A stretch of DNA of 64,000 nucleotides from VRUE01 sp963697695 (GTDB taxonomy: Bacteria > Actinomycetota > Thermoleophilia > Solirubrobacterales > 70-9), in assembly GCA_963697695.1 (NCBI GenBank), contig OY969094.1, positions 1 to 64,000 of the forward strand. The letters run 5' to 3'. The notes below the pieces were generated by a model. The model was not told where the DNA came from. It did no database searches and saw only the letters and a list, made by a program, of their open reading frames with translations. This document shows, in pieces, positions 17,103 through 25,351 of the stretch; position 1 is the stretch's first letter; the number at the start of each line of letters is the position of its first letter. A program made the translations under genes and the position numbers.

Positions 17103-17669
17103 TCAGGTGGGTTGGCGATCTTCACCCTTGCCGCGCGGCTCTCTCGACTTGCTCAATCGACCCGAGATCCGGTCGTAGCTCATCGCGCGAATGTCATCCG
17201 AGGCGACAAGCTCGACCAGTCTTCTGAACTCCTGCCAGTCGATCCGAAACAGCCACTCGCTGCGGCTGTGGTCAGAGTTGAAATACAAGGCGGTCAGGGC
17301 CTGAGCGTCGTCGACCTCTGGCAGAAAGACGAAGCTGTGGATGAACTGGTTGCAGAGCCACAGACCGGCCTGCTCTTGCTTGGTTGAGCCGGAGAGGTCG
17401 TAGAACTTCTCGATCGTGTCCCAGTTGAGAAAGTCTTGAAGACGGCTTTGGTCGATTCGGGGGAAGCGCTCGACCTCGAATCTTTCTTCTTCGAGCTCGT
17501 CAGACAGCTTGTTCGCCTCGGCCAGCTTTCGGATCACGAACGCGGCCCAGAACACATACCTCTCAAGACGCACCCATTCGTGCCCATCACCTCCGGCTAG
17601 GTCTCTTGCGCCCACCTCGGCGAGGCCCGCCTTCAGCTCGTCCTTGTAGGGGAAGGATTCGTTCAACAC
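17103..17669 (-). CDS. Hypothetical protein of the tRNA-borne element
   Basis: 188 residues, soluble, mixed alpha/beta, with GHEWVRLERYVFWAAFVIRK, CNQFIHSFVFLPEVDDAQ and a charged tail SREPRGKGEDRQPT. No family is recognised. It has the AT-richer, less biased codon use of acquired DNA. It starts at GTG eleven bases after the stop of 17681-18334, so the two form an operon transcribed away from the HEPN gene. The FNSDHSRSEWLFRIDW segment suggests sequence-specific packing, but no catalytic motif stands out. Confidence 0.6.
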   Translation of the reverse strand: MLNESFPYKDELKAGLAEVGARDLAGGDGHEWVRLERYVFWAAFVIRKLAEANKLSDELEEERFEVERFPRIDQSRLQDFLNWDTIEKFYDLSGSTKQEQAGLWLCNQFIHSFVFLPEVDDAQALTALYFNSDHSRSEWLFRIDWQEFRRLVELVASDDIRAMSYDRISGRLSKSREPRGKGEDRQPT

Positions 17670-17680
17670 GACTAGGACCG

Positions 17681-18334
17681 CTAGGTCTTGAGCGGCTCCA
17701 GGCGCAGCTCCCGGGGCGAGGTGCCGATGTTGTGGAGCAGGAACCGGCGCGGGGGAGACTTGATCTCCCCCGCCTGGGCTACCACCGTCACCTCGTACAA
17801 CTCGTCGGGCAGCTGGAACTCCTCGTTGCGGAGGTTGCCGGGCGCGTAGACCTCGGGGTCATAGGCGTAGGCGGCCGCGTCGTTGTTGTGCTTGATCGCG
17901 ACCGCCACCGTCTCGCCCTCCTCCGAAGCCGAGAGGTCGAGCGTCAGCCCCATCGGGATCTTCTCCGGGTCGTAGACGCGACCGACCTGCTCGCCGTAGC
18001 CGATGATCGCGAGCGGCTCGGGCTGTGCGCTCCACTTCCCCCGAGCCGCCACCGTCTTGCCGTCGCTCTTGCTCTTGAACTCCATCGACACCCGACACCC
18101 GGCGGCGGAGTTACGGAGCAAGACGCGCGAGAGCCGCCCTGACAACGGCTCGTTAATCACCCGGACGTGAACGATCCGCCAGTAGGGGTCGGGGCTGTTG
18201 GCATCGTCGGCCTTCTCGATCCGCAGACACGGCCGCCGGGACCACTCGACAAAAGCCGGCACCGCCAGCGCCAGCATTACGCCGATGATGCCGAGGCCGG
18301 CGCCAACTAGTCCGAGCACTTCAGAGCAGTCCAT
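17681..18334 (-). CDS. Membrane-anchored hypothetical protein of the element
   Basis: 217 residues. One N-terminal helix (LGLVGAGLGIIGVMLALAVPAFVEW) is followed by a soluble beta-rich domain beginning RRPCLRIEKADD and containing WRIVHVRVINEPL and LYEVTVVAQAGE, consistent with an immunoglobulin-like fold. Proteins of this shape often occur next to phage-defence or toxin genes, but I cannot assign one. The start is 44 bases from the divergent HEPN gene, implying a shared promoter region. Confidence 0.6.
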   Translation of the reverse strand: MDCSEVLGLVGAGLGIIGVMLALAVPAFVEWSRRPCLRIEKADDANSPDPYWRIVHVRVINEPLSGRLSRVLLRNSAAGCRVSMEFKSKSDGKTVAARGKWSAQPEPLAIIGYGEQVGRVYDPEKIPMGLTLDLSASEEGETVAVAIKHNNDAAAYAYDPEVYAPGNLRNEEFQLPDELYEVTVVAQAGEIKSPPRRFLLHNIGTSPRELRLEPLKT

Positions 18335-18378
18335 GAATCGCCGACCCTATCCCTGGTGGCCGATAGCGTGGTCGGGAG

Positions 18379-19471
18379 ATGGCCGACCAGCTCAGCGCGG
18401 AGCTCGATTCCCGGTTCAGCGCCGGGCCGCTGAACGCAGGCCCCATCGTCAGGGTGCGCGACCTGATCATCTGCGCCGCCGACTCGTCTGCCGACGTCCC
18501 GGTCGAGGAGGTCTATGTCCACCCGCCGATCGGGTGGGAGCGTCACCCTGGCATGGACGAGAAGCGAGCCCCTGGCGAGTTCGTCGACGAGCTCGACCTC
18601 GGCGGCGGCATCGTCATCCGAGAACTCGACCGGGACACCGCCGAGCTGGTGATGAACGCCTGCACGCCCCGCGGTCACTACTTCGTGCCGGTGCGCCAGT
18701 TCGGCCAGCGTTACTCCTTCGTCAAGGAAGTCCCGCTCGAGGAGCTGAAGGAGCGTCACTTCGCCTGGGACACCGACGGCACCTTGGACGATGCGCTCAC
18801 CCTCAGCCGCCTCGTCCGCGACAACGGCTTCTCCACCCCAATACGCGGCGCGGCTGCTCGACTACGAGGACGGCCAGCGCTGCGTCGTCTACGTCCACCG
18901 CGAAGACAAGTCAATCTGGCGGCTGCACCGCGGTCGCGAGTGGCTGGACGCCCCCGAAGGACGTGAACTCGCCGCCCTCCTGGCGGCCTATTGGGAGTGC
19001 CGCGAGCAGCTGCCGCCCCGCGTCCGGCGGGCGATGTGGAGGATGGCCTATGCACCCCGTATGCGCTGGGCCGACATGGTGCTACCGATCCTCGTTGGCG
19101 GGATCGAGGCGCTGCTGAAGATCGGCCGCCGCGAGTTGACCCAGCAATTCAAGAAGCGCGCCCCGGCCCTCGCCGCTGACGTCGGCATCGACGGCCTTGA
19201 CGAAGACCTCGCCGAGCGGCTCTACGACGGTCGCTCGGATTGGGTCCACGGTTCCCATGTCCAGCTCTTCGCTGGTCCGAGCGCCGGCGCCGACACCTCA
19301 GAGGACGAGGAGCCGGAGGGTCCGCAGAGCAGCGACGAGCGGAGCGCCCTCGCCGAGGTCGCCCTGCTTCAAGATGTTCTCCGCGGCGCGGTTCGCCGGG
19401 CGATCGAGGACGCCGAGTTTCGTCAGGTCTTCGTCGCCGATGAGACCATCGCGGAGCGCTGGCCCGCCTGA
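18379..19471 (+). pseudogene. Apea-like HEPN-domain protein, interrupted by a +1 frameshift
   Basis: Two frames join into one protein. Residues from 18379 (MADQLSAELDSRF) read through to about 18836, then continue one frame on as QYAARLLDYEDGQRC to the stop at 19471. Removing one C of the CCCC run at 18836-18839 restores 363 codons. The C-terminal half has an R-x4-H HEPN motif (RSDWVHG) in the context GRRELTQQF ... ERLYDG, as in Apea-like HEPN proteins, many of which are RNases of toxin or defence systems. The break may be a real mutation, a phase-variable tract or a sequencing error. TAGCGT nine bases before the start suggests a leaderless transcript. Confidence 0.65.
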
Positions 19472-19512
19472 GCCGGCACCCGGCCTCTCGGCGGCTCAAC
19501 GGCCAAGGACGC

Positions 19513-19532
19513 GGGTACACAAACGGGTCACA
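19513..19532 (+). repeat. Tandem GGGTACAC/GGGTCACA motifs
   Basis: Two related 8-mers twelve bases apart, like the GGTCCAC pairs at the element ends, about 85 bases before an initiator-tRNA 3' fragment. They look like the arm sites of a second, older insertion. Confidence 0.35.
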
Positions 19533-19615
19533 ATTTGAGCGAAAGTGGGGTCAACTCAGACCAACTCGGACCGCTTGAACAAGCCAAAAACCAGCCTGGT
19601 CAACCCCTCCGAGAA

Positions 19616-19658
19616 ACCTCATAACCCGAAGGTCGCAGGTTCGAATCCTGCCGCTATT
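19616..19658 (+). pseudogene. 3' half of an initiator tRNA-fMet (attachment-site relic)
   Basis: The anticodon loop CTCATAA, a CCCGA stem strand, AGGTC variable loop, complete T arm GCAGG-TTCGAAT-CCTGC and a partial acceptor strand are present, closely matching actinobacterial tRNA-fMet. No matching 5' half precedes it. In the 411-base gap 19472-19882 this relic, its terminator and the tandem motifs at 19513 are all I can identify. Confidence 0.7.
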
Positions 19659-19685
19659 AAAAGGCCCCGGAAACGAGGCCTTTTT
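19659..19685 (+). terminator. Rho-independent terminator after the tRNA relic
   Basis: AAGGCCCCG-GAAA-CGAGGCCTT with one mismatch, followed by TTTTT. Probably carried along with the tRNA 3' end by integration. Confidence 0.75.
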
Positions 19686-19882
19686 CTTCTCCCCGGCACA
19701 GTGGGTACAGCGCTCTGGCCCTTGCCGCTACGGCCGTGCTTGGCCTTGGTTGCGTATTCAGCCCCGCCCGGGACGGCTTCCGAACCCTCTGCTGGAAGCA
19801 GCGTTGATAGCCGGGCATTCTTCCCGGCAGCCATCAGAACGCGAGCGAGTCTCCCGCGCGCCCGCAATGGGATCATCTGGCT

Positions 19883-20230
19883 ATGGCGGATGATTTTCGT
19901 GACGAACTTCCGTACCCGCTCTCGCTTAAGGCGGAGAACCCGCACACGTACCTTGAGCTCACGAAAATGCGAGAGGCCGCGGAGGCAGTTCACGGGAAGG
20001 GAACGATCGAGCGTGTGTCCCAGGAGTACCGGCAGATGCGCGCGCAACTCCAGAAGCGACCGCTCGACCCCAGCCGCAAGAAGGATTTGCAGAAGCAAAC
20101 TCTCCGCCTCGAGCAGAAGTACGGCTACGAGGTGCTGGCAGGCGCGCCGCGGATCACGAGGGGCGACCACCCTGTCAATAACTGGGGCGACCAGCGCAAC
20201 GACGGACAGCTCATAGCGTCTTCTGTCTAG
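19883..20230 (+). CDS. Hypothetical protein, charged and helical
   Basis: 115 residues, rich in Lys, Arg, Glu and Gln, with a predicted coiled helix (ELTKMREAAEAVHGKGTIER, LQKQTLRLEQKYGYEVLAG). There is no signal peptide, membrane helix or named domain. Codon use is less GC-biased than the housekeeping genes, as expected for cargo of the element. It precedes a helix-turn-helix gene by 42 bases and may be co-transcribed with it. No strong ribosome binding site is visible, so the start is tentative. Confidence 0.5.
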   Translation: MADDFRDELPYPLSLKAENPHTYLELTKMREAAEAVHGKGTIERVSQEYRQMRAQLQKRPLDPSRKKDLQKQTLRLEQKYGYEVLAGAPRITRGDHPVNNWGDQRNDGQLIASSV

Positions 20231-20272
20231 GATGTAGCATTATGGCGTAAGGGGCTTGACAGATATGGCATC

Positions 20273-20812
20273 ATGCCTTGCATGAACGAACTTCCGTCGG
20301 ACCAGCACCGTCTTCTCCTCGACCAGCTCGATCAGGCGACCCGTCGACTGGCCGGGGATGTGGGTCCGCGCGAGGACGAGCAGAAGCGTCGCGACGACGC
20401 GATCATCGAGTTGATCCGGCTCGGCGTACCGCGGGCCGTTGTCGGCAAGCTCACTGGCCTAACCCGCGCAAGGGTCCAGCAGATCATCGATCGGGTTGAC
20501 GCACCGGCCGTGGCGGGGGCCGACTGGGAGCATGACGTCGCGCTCCGGAGGATGGTCGAGTACTCGATCCTCGAGCGGCCGGTCCCGTCGGTCGGCGTTG
20601 GCATCCGGCGCGAGAGCGTTGCGGGGCCGCACCTCGGCGCGGGCTGGGGCGGCCAGATCAGGCTGACCGATGACGTCGAGCACAACCGCAGCGAGGTCAT
20701 CTGGGCGCTGGAGCGGCTGATCGAGGGCACGAAGGCGGGCCGCTTCGACAAGCTGTTCACGCTGAGTGATGATGAGCGCGACATCGTTCGTGGTTGCCCG
20801 CTTGCGGCGTAG
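20273..20812 (+). CDS. Helix-turn-helix protein of the element
   Basis: 179 residues. An N-terminal helical region (HRLLLDQLDQATRRLAG) leads to a sigma-70 region 4-like helix-turn-helix: ELIRLGVPRAVVGKLTGL then TRARVQQIID. The rest (HDVALRRMVEYSILERPVPS) is unassigned. GGCATCATGCC, a small palindrome, overlaps the start, so autoregulation is possible. A second ATG at 20282 could be the true start. It is the last gene before the right attachment copy, the place where an integrase or regulator usually lies. Confidence 0.55.
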   Translation: MPCMNELPSDQHRLLLDQLDQATRRLAGDVGPREDEQKRRDDAIIELIRLGVPRAVVGKLTGLTRARVQQIIDRVDAPAVAGADWEHDVALRRMVEYSILERPVPSVGVGIRRESVAGPHLGAGWGGQIRLTDDVEHNRSEVIWALERLIEGTKAGRFDKLFTLSDDERDIVRGCPLAA

Positions 20813-20845
20813 CGACGGCGGTCGACACAAACTCGGGGTGAGTTC

Positions 20846-20865
20846 GGTCCACCGTTGGTCCACCG
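20846..20865 (+). repeat. Tandem GGTCCACCG arm-like repeats, right end
   Basis: Two copies of GGTCCACCG start eleven bases apart (20846 and 20857), mirroring the pair near the left end. They are consistent with integrase arm-type binding sites. Confidence 0.5.
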
Positions 20866-21024
20866 AAATTCAGACGTTGAAGGCGGGCTTCAAAGAGATT
20901 TGGCTCTGCGAAGGGGAATCTGAGCCCTCAGGAAGAGGACGAGAACTCGAAACCTGCGGATTTTCCGTATGAACCCGGGGAGTAAGCGGATGGCGCAAAA
21001 ACTGGCTCTGCAAGCGGGAATCCG

Positions 21025-21070
21025 GATGCCGGAGGAGGGACTCGAACCCCCGACACGCGGATTATGATTC
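21025..21070 (-). repeat. Attachment-site copy inside the intact tRNA (right end)
   Basis: 46 bases identical to 16382-16427; here the repeat is the 3' part of a complete tRNA gene. Confidence 0.85.
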
Positions 21071-21100
21071 CGCTGCTCTAACCAGCTGAGCTACTCCGGC
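21027..21100 (-). tRNA. tRNA with CAT anticodon (elongator Met or Ile2)
   Basis: A complete cloverleaf on the minus strand. The acceptor stem is GCCGGAG/CTCCGGC, the D arm GCTCAGCTGGTTAGAGC, the anticodon stem GCGGA/TCCGC with loop ATCATAA, and the T arm GGGGG-TTCGAGT-CCCTC; the discriminator is A. The paired 1-72 position excludes initiator tRNA. Met versus lysidine-modified Ile2 cannot be separated by eye. Its 3' end is the integration target of the element to the left. Confidence 0.92.
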
Positions 21101-21167
21101 GGGACGGCGGATGCTACCGGGGCGTGGGCGCGCTCCGTGGGTGCGGGCGAAGGCTTAGCCTTGTCGC

Positions 21168-22121
21168 GTGACCGAAGACCTGGATAGGGCAGTACGGGCT
21201 GTGCTTCGAGAGTGCCTCCGGGTGGAACCGGGAGAGGATGTGCTCGTAATCTGCAATCCGGTCACCGAGAGTCTCGGCGAACTGATGCGCATCGAGGCGC
21301 AGGGCGATGGGGCGGATGCCACGCTCGCCGTGATCTCCGAGCGCGACTCGCACGCGGCGGAGCCACCAACACCGGTGGCGGCCGCGATGATCGCGGCCAA
21401 CGTCGTCCTCGCGCCGACGATCCAGTCGCTCTCCCACACCTACGCCCGCCGCGCGGCCAACCAGGCCGGGGCGCGGATCGCCACCCTGCCTGGCGTCACC
21501 GAGGACATGCTCGCCCGCTTGATGGGTGCCGACATGAAGGCGCTGCGGCGCCGCGGGGCCTCGGTTGCGGCCGCGCTGCGCAGTGGCGAGGAGGCACGCA
21601 TCACCTGTTCCCATGGCAGCGACCTGCGGCTTGGGCTCAAGGGCAGGATTCCGATTGCCGACGCCGGCGTTCTCACCGCCAAAGGGGCCTTTGGCAACTT
21701 GCCCTGCGGCGAGGCCTTTGTCGCTCCGGTCGAGGGCACCGGGGAGGGAACGCTCGTGGTCGACGGCTCGATCGCCGGCGTGGGACGTGTCGACACGCCA
21801 GTCGAGCTGACGGTCCGCGGCGGCCACCTGACCGATGCCACCGGCAGCGAGGGTGCAACGCTGCTCGAACTGCTGACCAAGCATGGCCCCGATGGGACCA
21901 ACGTCGCCGAGCTGGGCATCGGCACCAATGAAGAGGCGATTCTCACCGGCAACGTGCTCGAGGACGAGAAGATCCTCGGCACCGCCCACGTCGCCTTCGG
22001 TGCGTCGGCCGCGATCGGCGGGCAGGTGCAGGTCCCCGTTCACCTCGACTGCGTTGTGGTCGAACCGACCGTGGAGATCGACGGCAAGCCGATCGTCCAG
22101 GGCGGCGAGCTACTCGTCTGA
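21168..22121 (+). CDS. Aminopeptidase-like protein (leucyl aminopeptidase/M29-type)
   Basis: 317 residues. The protein opens with LDRAVRAVLRECLRVEPGEDVLVICNP, then a Rossmann-like half including SLSHTYARRAANQAGARIATLPGVTEDMLAR. The C-terminal half has GNLPCGEAFVAPVEGTGEGT, ELGIGTNEEA, ILGTAHVAFG and PVHLDCVV, with conserved Glu and His residues that coordinate metal in thermophilic M29 aminopeptidases. It likely trims N-terminal residues from peptides in the cytosol. The start is GTG, six bases after a TAGCCT box. The next gene follows after three bases. Confidence 0.8.
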   Translation: MTEDLDRAVRAVLRECLRVEPGEDVLVICNPVTESLGELMRIEAQGDGADATLAVISERDSHAAEPPTPVAAAMIAANVVLAPTIQSLSHTYARRAANQAGARIATLPGVTEDMLARLMGADMKALRRRGASVAAALRSGEEARITCSHGSDLRLGLKGRIPIADAGVLTAKGAFGNLPCGEAFVAPVEGTGEGTLVVDGSIAGVGRVDTPVELTVRGGHLTDATGSEGATLLELLTKHGPDGTNVAELGIGTNEEAILTGNVLEDEKILGTAHVAFGASAAIGGQVQVPVHLDCVVVEPTVEIDGKPIVQGGELLV

Positions 22122-22124
22122 CCG

Positions 22125-23015
22125 GTGGCCCTACCGCTGCTCGCCGTCCCCAACGTCTCCGAGGGACGCGATGAGGCTCTGATTTCCGGGCTGCAGGATG
22201 CCTTCTCGGCTGACGCCACCCTGCTCGATCGCCACTCCGACGCCGACCACAACCGCACAGTGTTCACGCTCGCGACCGGAGTCGGCCCGCTGCGGGATTC
22301 GCTCCTGCGCGGCGCAGAGCAGGCGCTCGAGACGATTGACATGAGCGGCCACGAAGGTCTTCATCCCGCGGTCGGGGCGCTCGACGTCTGCCCGGTTGTA
22401 TGGCTCGATCCTGCCGCCAGGGAGGCTGCCCGGACCGAGGCGACCGAGGTCGCGCAGCAGATCGCCGGCATCGGCGTGCCGGTCTTCCTCTACGGGGAAC
22501 TGGCAAGCCGGCCTGAGCATTTGGAGCGGGCCTACTTCCGCAACGGTGGTCTGGCCGAGCTCTGGTTGCGTATGGAGGGTGGCGAGCTGCGCTCCGACTA
22601 CGGTCCCGAGCGCCCGCACCGGACCGCCGGCGTCACCCTTGTCACCGCGCGACCGCCGCTTGCCGCCTTCAACGTCGAGCTCGACAGTGGCGACATCGGG
22701 GTCGCCCGCGCCGTCGCGGCCGGGTTGCGCGAGTCGGGCGGCGGGCCGAAGGGCGTGCGGGCAATCGGCCTGTCCCTTTCGAGTGGACGCACGCAGGTCT
22801 CCACCAATGTCCACGATCCGCTCGCGCTACCGCTGGCCGAGGTCGTCGAGCGGGTCCGGTCCCTCGCTGCGGCGCTGGGCGCTCAGCCGGTCGAAGCGGA
22901 GCTGGTCGGGCTGATCCCCGCAGCGGCGCTCGACGGCTATCCGGCTGACGTGCCGATCCGCGGCTTCGATCCGGCGGCGCAGACGATCGAGCGACGCCTG
23001 GCGGCCATCTCCTGA
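22125..23015 (+). CDS. Glutamate formimidoyltransferase (FtcD N-terminal type)
   Basis: 296 residues matching the formiminotransferase half of FtcD: LLAVPNVSEGRD at the start, LDRHSDADHNRTVFTLAG-like segment (here TLATGVG), then GLHPAVGALDVCPVVWL and PVFLYGELA, and the C-terminal VSTNVHDP. The enzyme moves a formimidoyl group from formimidoglutamate to tetrahydrofolate in histidine breakdown. The cyclodeaminase domain and other hut genes are absent here. The start is GTG, and it lies three bases after the aminopeptidase stop, so probably in one operon. Confidence 0.88.
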   Translation: MALPLLAVPNVSEGRDEALISGLQDAFSADATLLDRHSDADHNRTVFTLATGVGPLRDSLLRGAEQALETIDMSGHEGLHPAVGALDVCPVVWLDPAAREAARTEATEVAQQIAGIGVPVFLYGELASRPEHLERAYFRNGGLAELWLRMEGGELRSDYGPERPHRTAGVTLVTARPPLAAFNVELDSGDIGVARAVAAGLRESGGGPKGVRAIGLSLSSGRTQVSTNVHDPLALPLAEVVERVRSLAAALGAQPVEAELVGLIPAAALDGYPADVPIRGFDPAAQTIERRLAAIS

Positions 23016-23041
23016 ACCGGCAGGACCGCTAGATTCAGGCC

Positions 23042-23407
23042 ATGGCCCAGACCAAGAAAAAGCGCCGCCGCAAGCGCCGTGGGACCCAGGGCGGCCGCAT
23101 AGACACCAACCGCCGTGCCGCCCGCCCCCGCAACCGAGCGGAGGCAAAAGCTCGTGCCCGCGCCGGTAAAAAACGCGTCCCGCGGGGGGATCACCCGCCA
23201 ACCTGGCGCAGCGCCATCGTCCGCGGCTTGGTTGCGGCACTCATCTTCACCGTGCTCCTGCTGCTGATCTTCCAGCGGCCGCTTGGTGCTGCACTTGGCC
23301 TGGGTGCCTTCATGCTCGTCTTCTACGTTCCCGCCGGCTACTACATCGACTTGATGATGTGGCGCCGCCGCGAGCGTGCCCGGATTCGCGCCGGCGAACG
23401 TTCGTGA
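23042..23407 (+). CDS. Small membrane protein with very basic N-terminus
   Basis: 121 residues. Residues 1-55 are dominated by Lys and Arg (TKKKRRRKRRGTQGG and similar). Two membrane helices follow (VRGLVAALIFTVLLLLIF and AALGLGAFMLVFYVPAGYY), and a basic tail closes the protein. The N-terminus could contact nucleic acid or acidic lipids at the inner face; no family function is known to me. TAGATT lies six bases before the ATG, a leaderless-type promoter. Confidence 0.65.
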   Translation: MAQTKKKRRRKRRGTQGGRIDTNRRAARPRNRAEAKARARAGKKRVPRGDHPPTWRSAIVRGLVAALIFTVLLLLIFQRPLGAALGLGAFMLVFYVPAGYYIDLMMWRRRERARIRAGERS

Positions 23408-23417
23408 GCTTCGGCTC

Positions 23418-24062
23418 GTGAGTCTCGACGTCCGCATGCTGACTGTCGGCGCTATCGCCGAGAACTGCTTCCTGGTGCGTCGCGAGGGTTCCGGTCATGC
23501 GCTCATCGTCGATCCCGGTGAGGAGCCCGAGCGGATCCTGGCTGAGGTGGAGGAGATGGGGGCGAAGGTCGACGCGATCCTGATCACCCACTGCCACTTC
23601 GATCACATCGGGGCGGTGGCGCCGGTGGCGAAGACGACCGGCGCTCCGGTCTACTGCCCGCGGATCGAGGTTCCACTGCTCGCCGACATCATGGCCTTCG
23701 TACCGATGGGCGGCTTCGGGCCCTACGAGAGCTATGAGGCCGACGAGACCGTCGCCGGCGGCGAGGTGTTGGAGCTGGCCGGCCTCACCATCGACGTCAT
23801 CTTCACGCCGGGTCATAGCCCCGGTCACGTCACGTACTCGGTTCGTGACGAGAACGCGATCTTCTCCGGGGACGTCCTCTTCCAGGGCTCGGTCGGTCGT
23901 GTCGATCTGCCCGGAGGGGATGGGCCGACCCTGATGGAGTCGATCAAAACTCTGGTCGAGTCCCACCCACCCGAGACCGGGGTCTATCCAGGCCACATGG
24001 GCGTGACTACGCTGGCGGCCGAGCGGGCGACCAACCCCTTCCTGGCGCAATTGGCGGGCTAG
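23418..24062 (+). CDS. Metallo-beta-lactamase-fold hydrolase (glyoxalase II-like)
   Basis: 214 residues. The metal-binding motif is HCHFDHIG, with further ligands in the segment PGHSPGHV and the Asp of SGDVLF, and a terminal His in YPGHMG. The short N-terminal MLTVGAIAENCFLV matches single-domain MBL hydrolases often annotated as hydroxyacylglutathione-hydrolase-like. Because the separate C-terminal glutathione-binding domain of true GloB is missing, another thioester or a low-molecular-weight thiol derivative is more likely. The start is taken as the GTG at 23418; an upstream frame extends only through the preceding gene. Confidence 0.85.
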   Translation: MSLDVRMLTVGAIAENCFLVRREGSGHALIVDPGEEPERILAEVEEMGAKVDAILITHCHFDHIGAVAPVAKTTGAPVYCPRIEVPLLADIMAFVPMGGFGPYESYEADETVAGGEVLELAGLTIDVIFTPGHSPGHVTYSVRDENAIFSGDVLFQGSVGRVDLPGGDGPTLMESIKTLVESHPPETGVYPGHMGVTTLAAERATNPFLAQLAG

Positions 24063-24100
24063 GCCGGCTTCCTCCGGCTCAGGGTAAGGTCGCGGCCAGC

Positions 24101-25351
24101 GTGGCGAGAGGCAAGCACTACCAGGCTCCGCGTGGGACCTTCGACGTCCTTGCGGATGACGCGCGCAACCGCGCGCGCATCGAAGGAGCCGCAGCGCGAG
24201 TCTTCGCCTGCGCGGGCTATGAGCCGATCGCGACACCGGCCTTCGAGGACACCGAGCTGTTCGAGCGCGGCGTCGGTCGTTCGACCGACATCGTCAACAA
24301 GGAGATGTTCACCTTCGAGGACAAGGGCGGGCGCAGCCTCACCCTGCGCCCGGAGGGGACCGCCCCGATCTGCCGTGCCTACGTCGAGCACGGCATGCAG
24401 AAGCTGGCCCAGCCGGTGAAGCTCTCCTATCTAGGCCCCTTTTTTCGTCACGAGCGGCCGCAGGCGGGGCGCTACCGCCAGTTTCACCAGCTCGGGATCG
24501 AGGCGATCGGCACCGATTCGCCCCTTGCCGATGCCGAGGCGATCGGCCTGCTGGCGGAACTGCTGGCCGAGCTGGGCGTGCCGGGAGTGGAGCTGCGGCT
24601 CGGCAGCCTTGGTTCGCTCGAAGCACGCCAGTCCTACCTGGAGGAGCTGCGAGCCCACTTGCGGGCTCGTGAAGGGGATCTGTCAAAGGAGGTGCGGGAG
24701 CGGATCGACGCCAACCCGCTCCGTGCCTTCGACTCCGACGACGAGGGAACGCAGGCGGTGATGGCGGAGGCGCCGAAGCTGGTCGAGCGACTCGAGGGCG
24801 AGGACGCGGACCACTTCGACGAGGTGAAGTCGCTGCTGGACGCAGTCGGCGTTGCCTACGCGATCGATTCCACGCTGGTGCGCGGGCTCGACTACTACAC
24901 GCGGACGATCTTCTCCTTCGTCTGCGAGCGCCTCGGCGCGCAGTCCGAGATCGGCGGCGGCGGCCGCTACGACGGCCTGATCGAGCAGCTCGGCGGCGAG
25001 CCGACTCCGGCGATCGGCTGGGCGGCGGGGGTCGAGCGAATCCTGCTGGCGCTCGACGAGGAGGAGCCGGCACCGGGGCGGGACGTCTTCGTCGCCGTCG
25101 CCGGCGAGGACAGCGCCGACCGGACGAAGGCGCTTGTGATGGCGTGCGAACTGCGCAAAGCGGGCCTCTCGGCTGAGGTCGATCTTGGCGGCCGGGGGCT
25201 GAAGGGTCAGTTCAAGCAAGCCAATCGAATCGGCGCTCGCCGCACCCTCATCCTCGAGCCGGATGGCAGCGCCCAACTGCGCGACATGGAGAGCGGCGAG
25301 CAGCGCCCTGTCGACACGGCACGGCTGATCGACGAGGTGGTGGGCGGATGA
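24101..25351 (+). CDS. hisS: Histidyl-tRNA synthetase
   Basis: A 416-residue class II synthetase charging tRNA-His. It begins YQAPRGTFDVL, has motif 2 around LGPFFRHERPQAGRYRQFHQ, the histidine-specific loop RGLDYYTRTIFSF and motif 3 AIGWAAGVERILLAL. The C-terminal anticodon domain (VFVAVAGEDSADR onward) is complete. The start is GTG; TAAGGT ten bases upstream looks like a -10 for a leaderless mRNA. The stop overlaps aspS by four bases (GATGA), so the two synthetases are coupled. Confidence 0.95.
   Translation: MARGKHYQAPRGTFDVLADDARNRARIEGAAARVFACAGYEPIATPAFEDTELFERGVGRSTDIVNKEMFTFEDKGGRSLTLRPEGTAPICRAYVEHGMQKLAQPVKLSYLGPFFRHERPQAGRYRQFHQLGIEAIGTDSPLADAEAIGLLAELLAELGVPGVELRLGSLGSLEARQSYLEELRAHLRAREGDLSKEVRERIDANPLRAFDSDDEGTQAVMAEAPKLVERLEGEDADHFDEVKSLLDAVGVAYAIDSTLVRGLDYYTRTIFSFVCERLGAQSEIGGGGRYDGLIEQLGGEPTPAIGWAAGVERILLALDEEEPAPGRDVFVAVAGEDSADRTKALVMACELRKAGLSAEVDLGGRGLKGQFKQANRIGARRTLILEPDGSAQLRDMESGEQRPVDTARLIDEVVGG

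Larger units (their letters stand above)
16382..21070. mobile_element. Small integrated element (or remnant) at the 3' end of tRNA(CAT); integrase missing
   Basis: The segment is bounded by a 46-bp perfect direct repeat (16382-16427 and 21025-21070). The repeat corresponds to the 3' half of the intact minus-strand tRNA gene at 21027-21100, the classic scar of tyrosine-recombinase integration. Tandem GGTCCAC motifs lie just inside both ends. The cargo is HicBA, two hypothetical genes, a frameshifted HEPN gene, a partial initiator-tRNA copy and two small genes. No recombinase gene is present, so it is probably immobile by itself. Confidence 0.75.
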
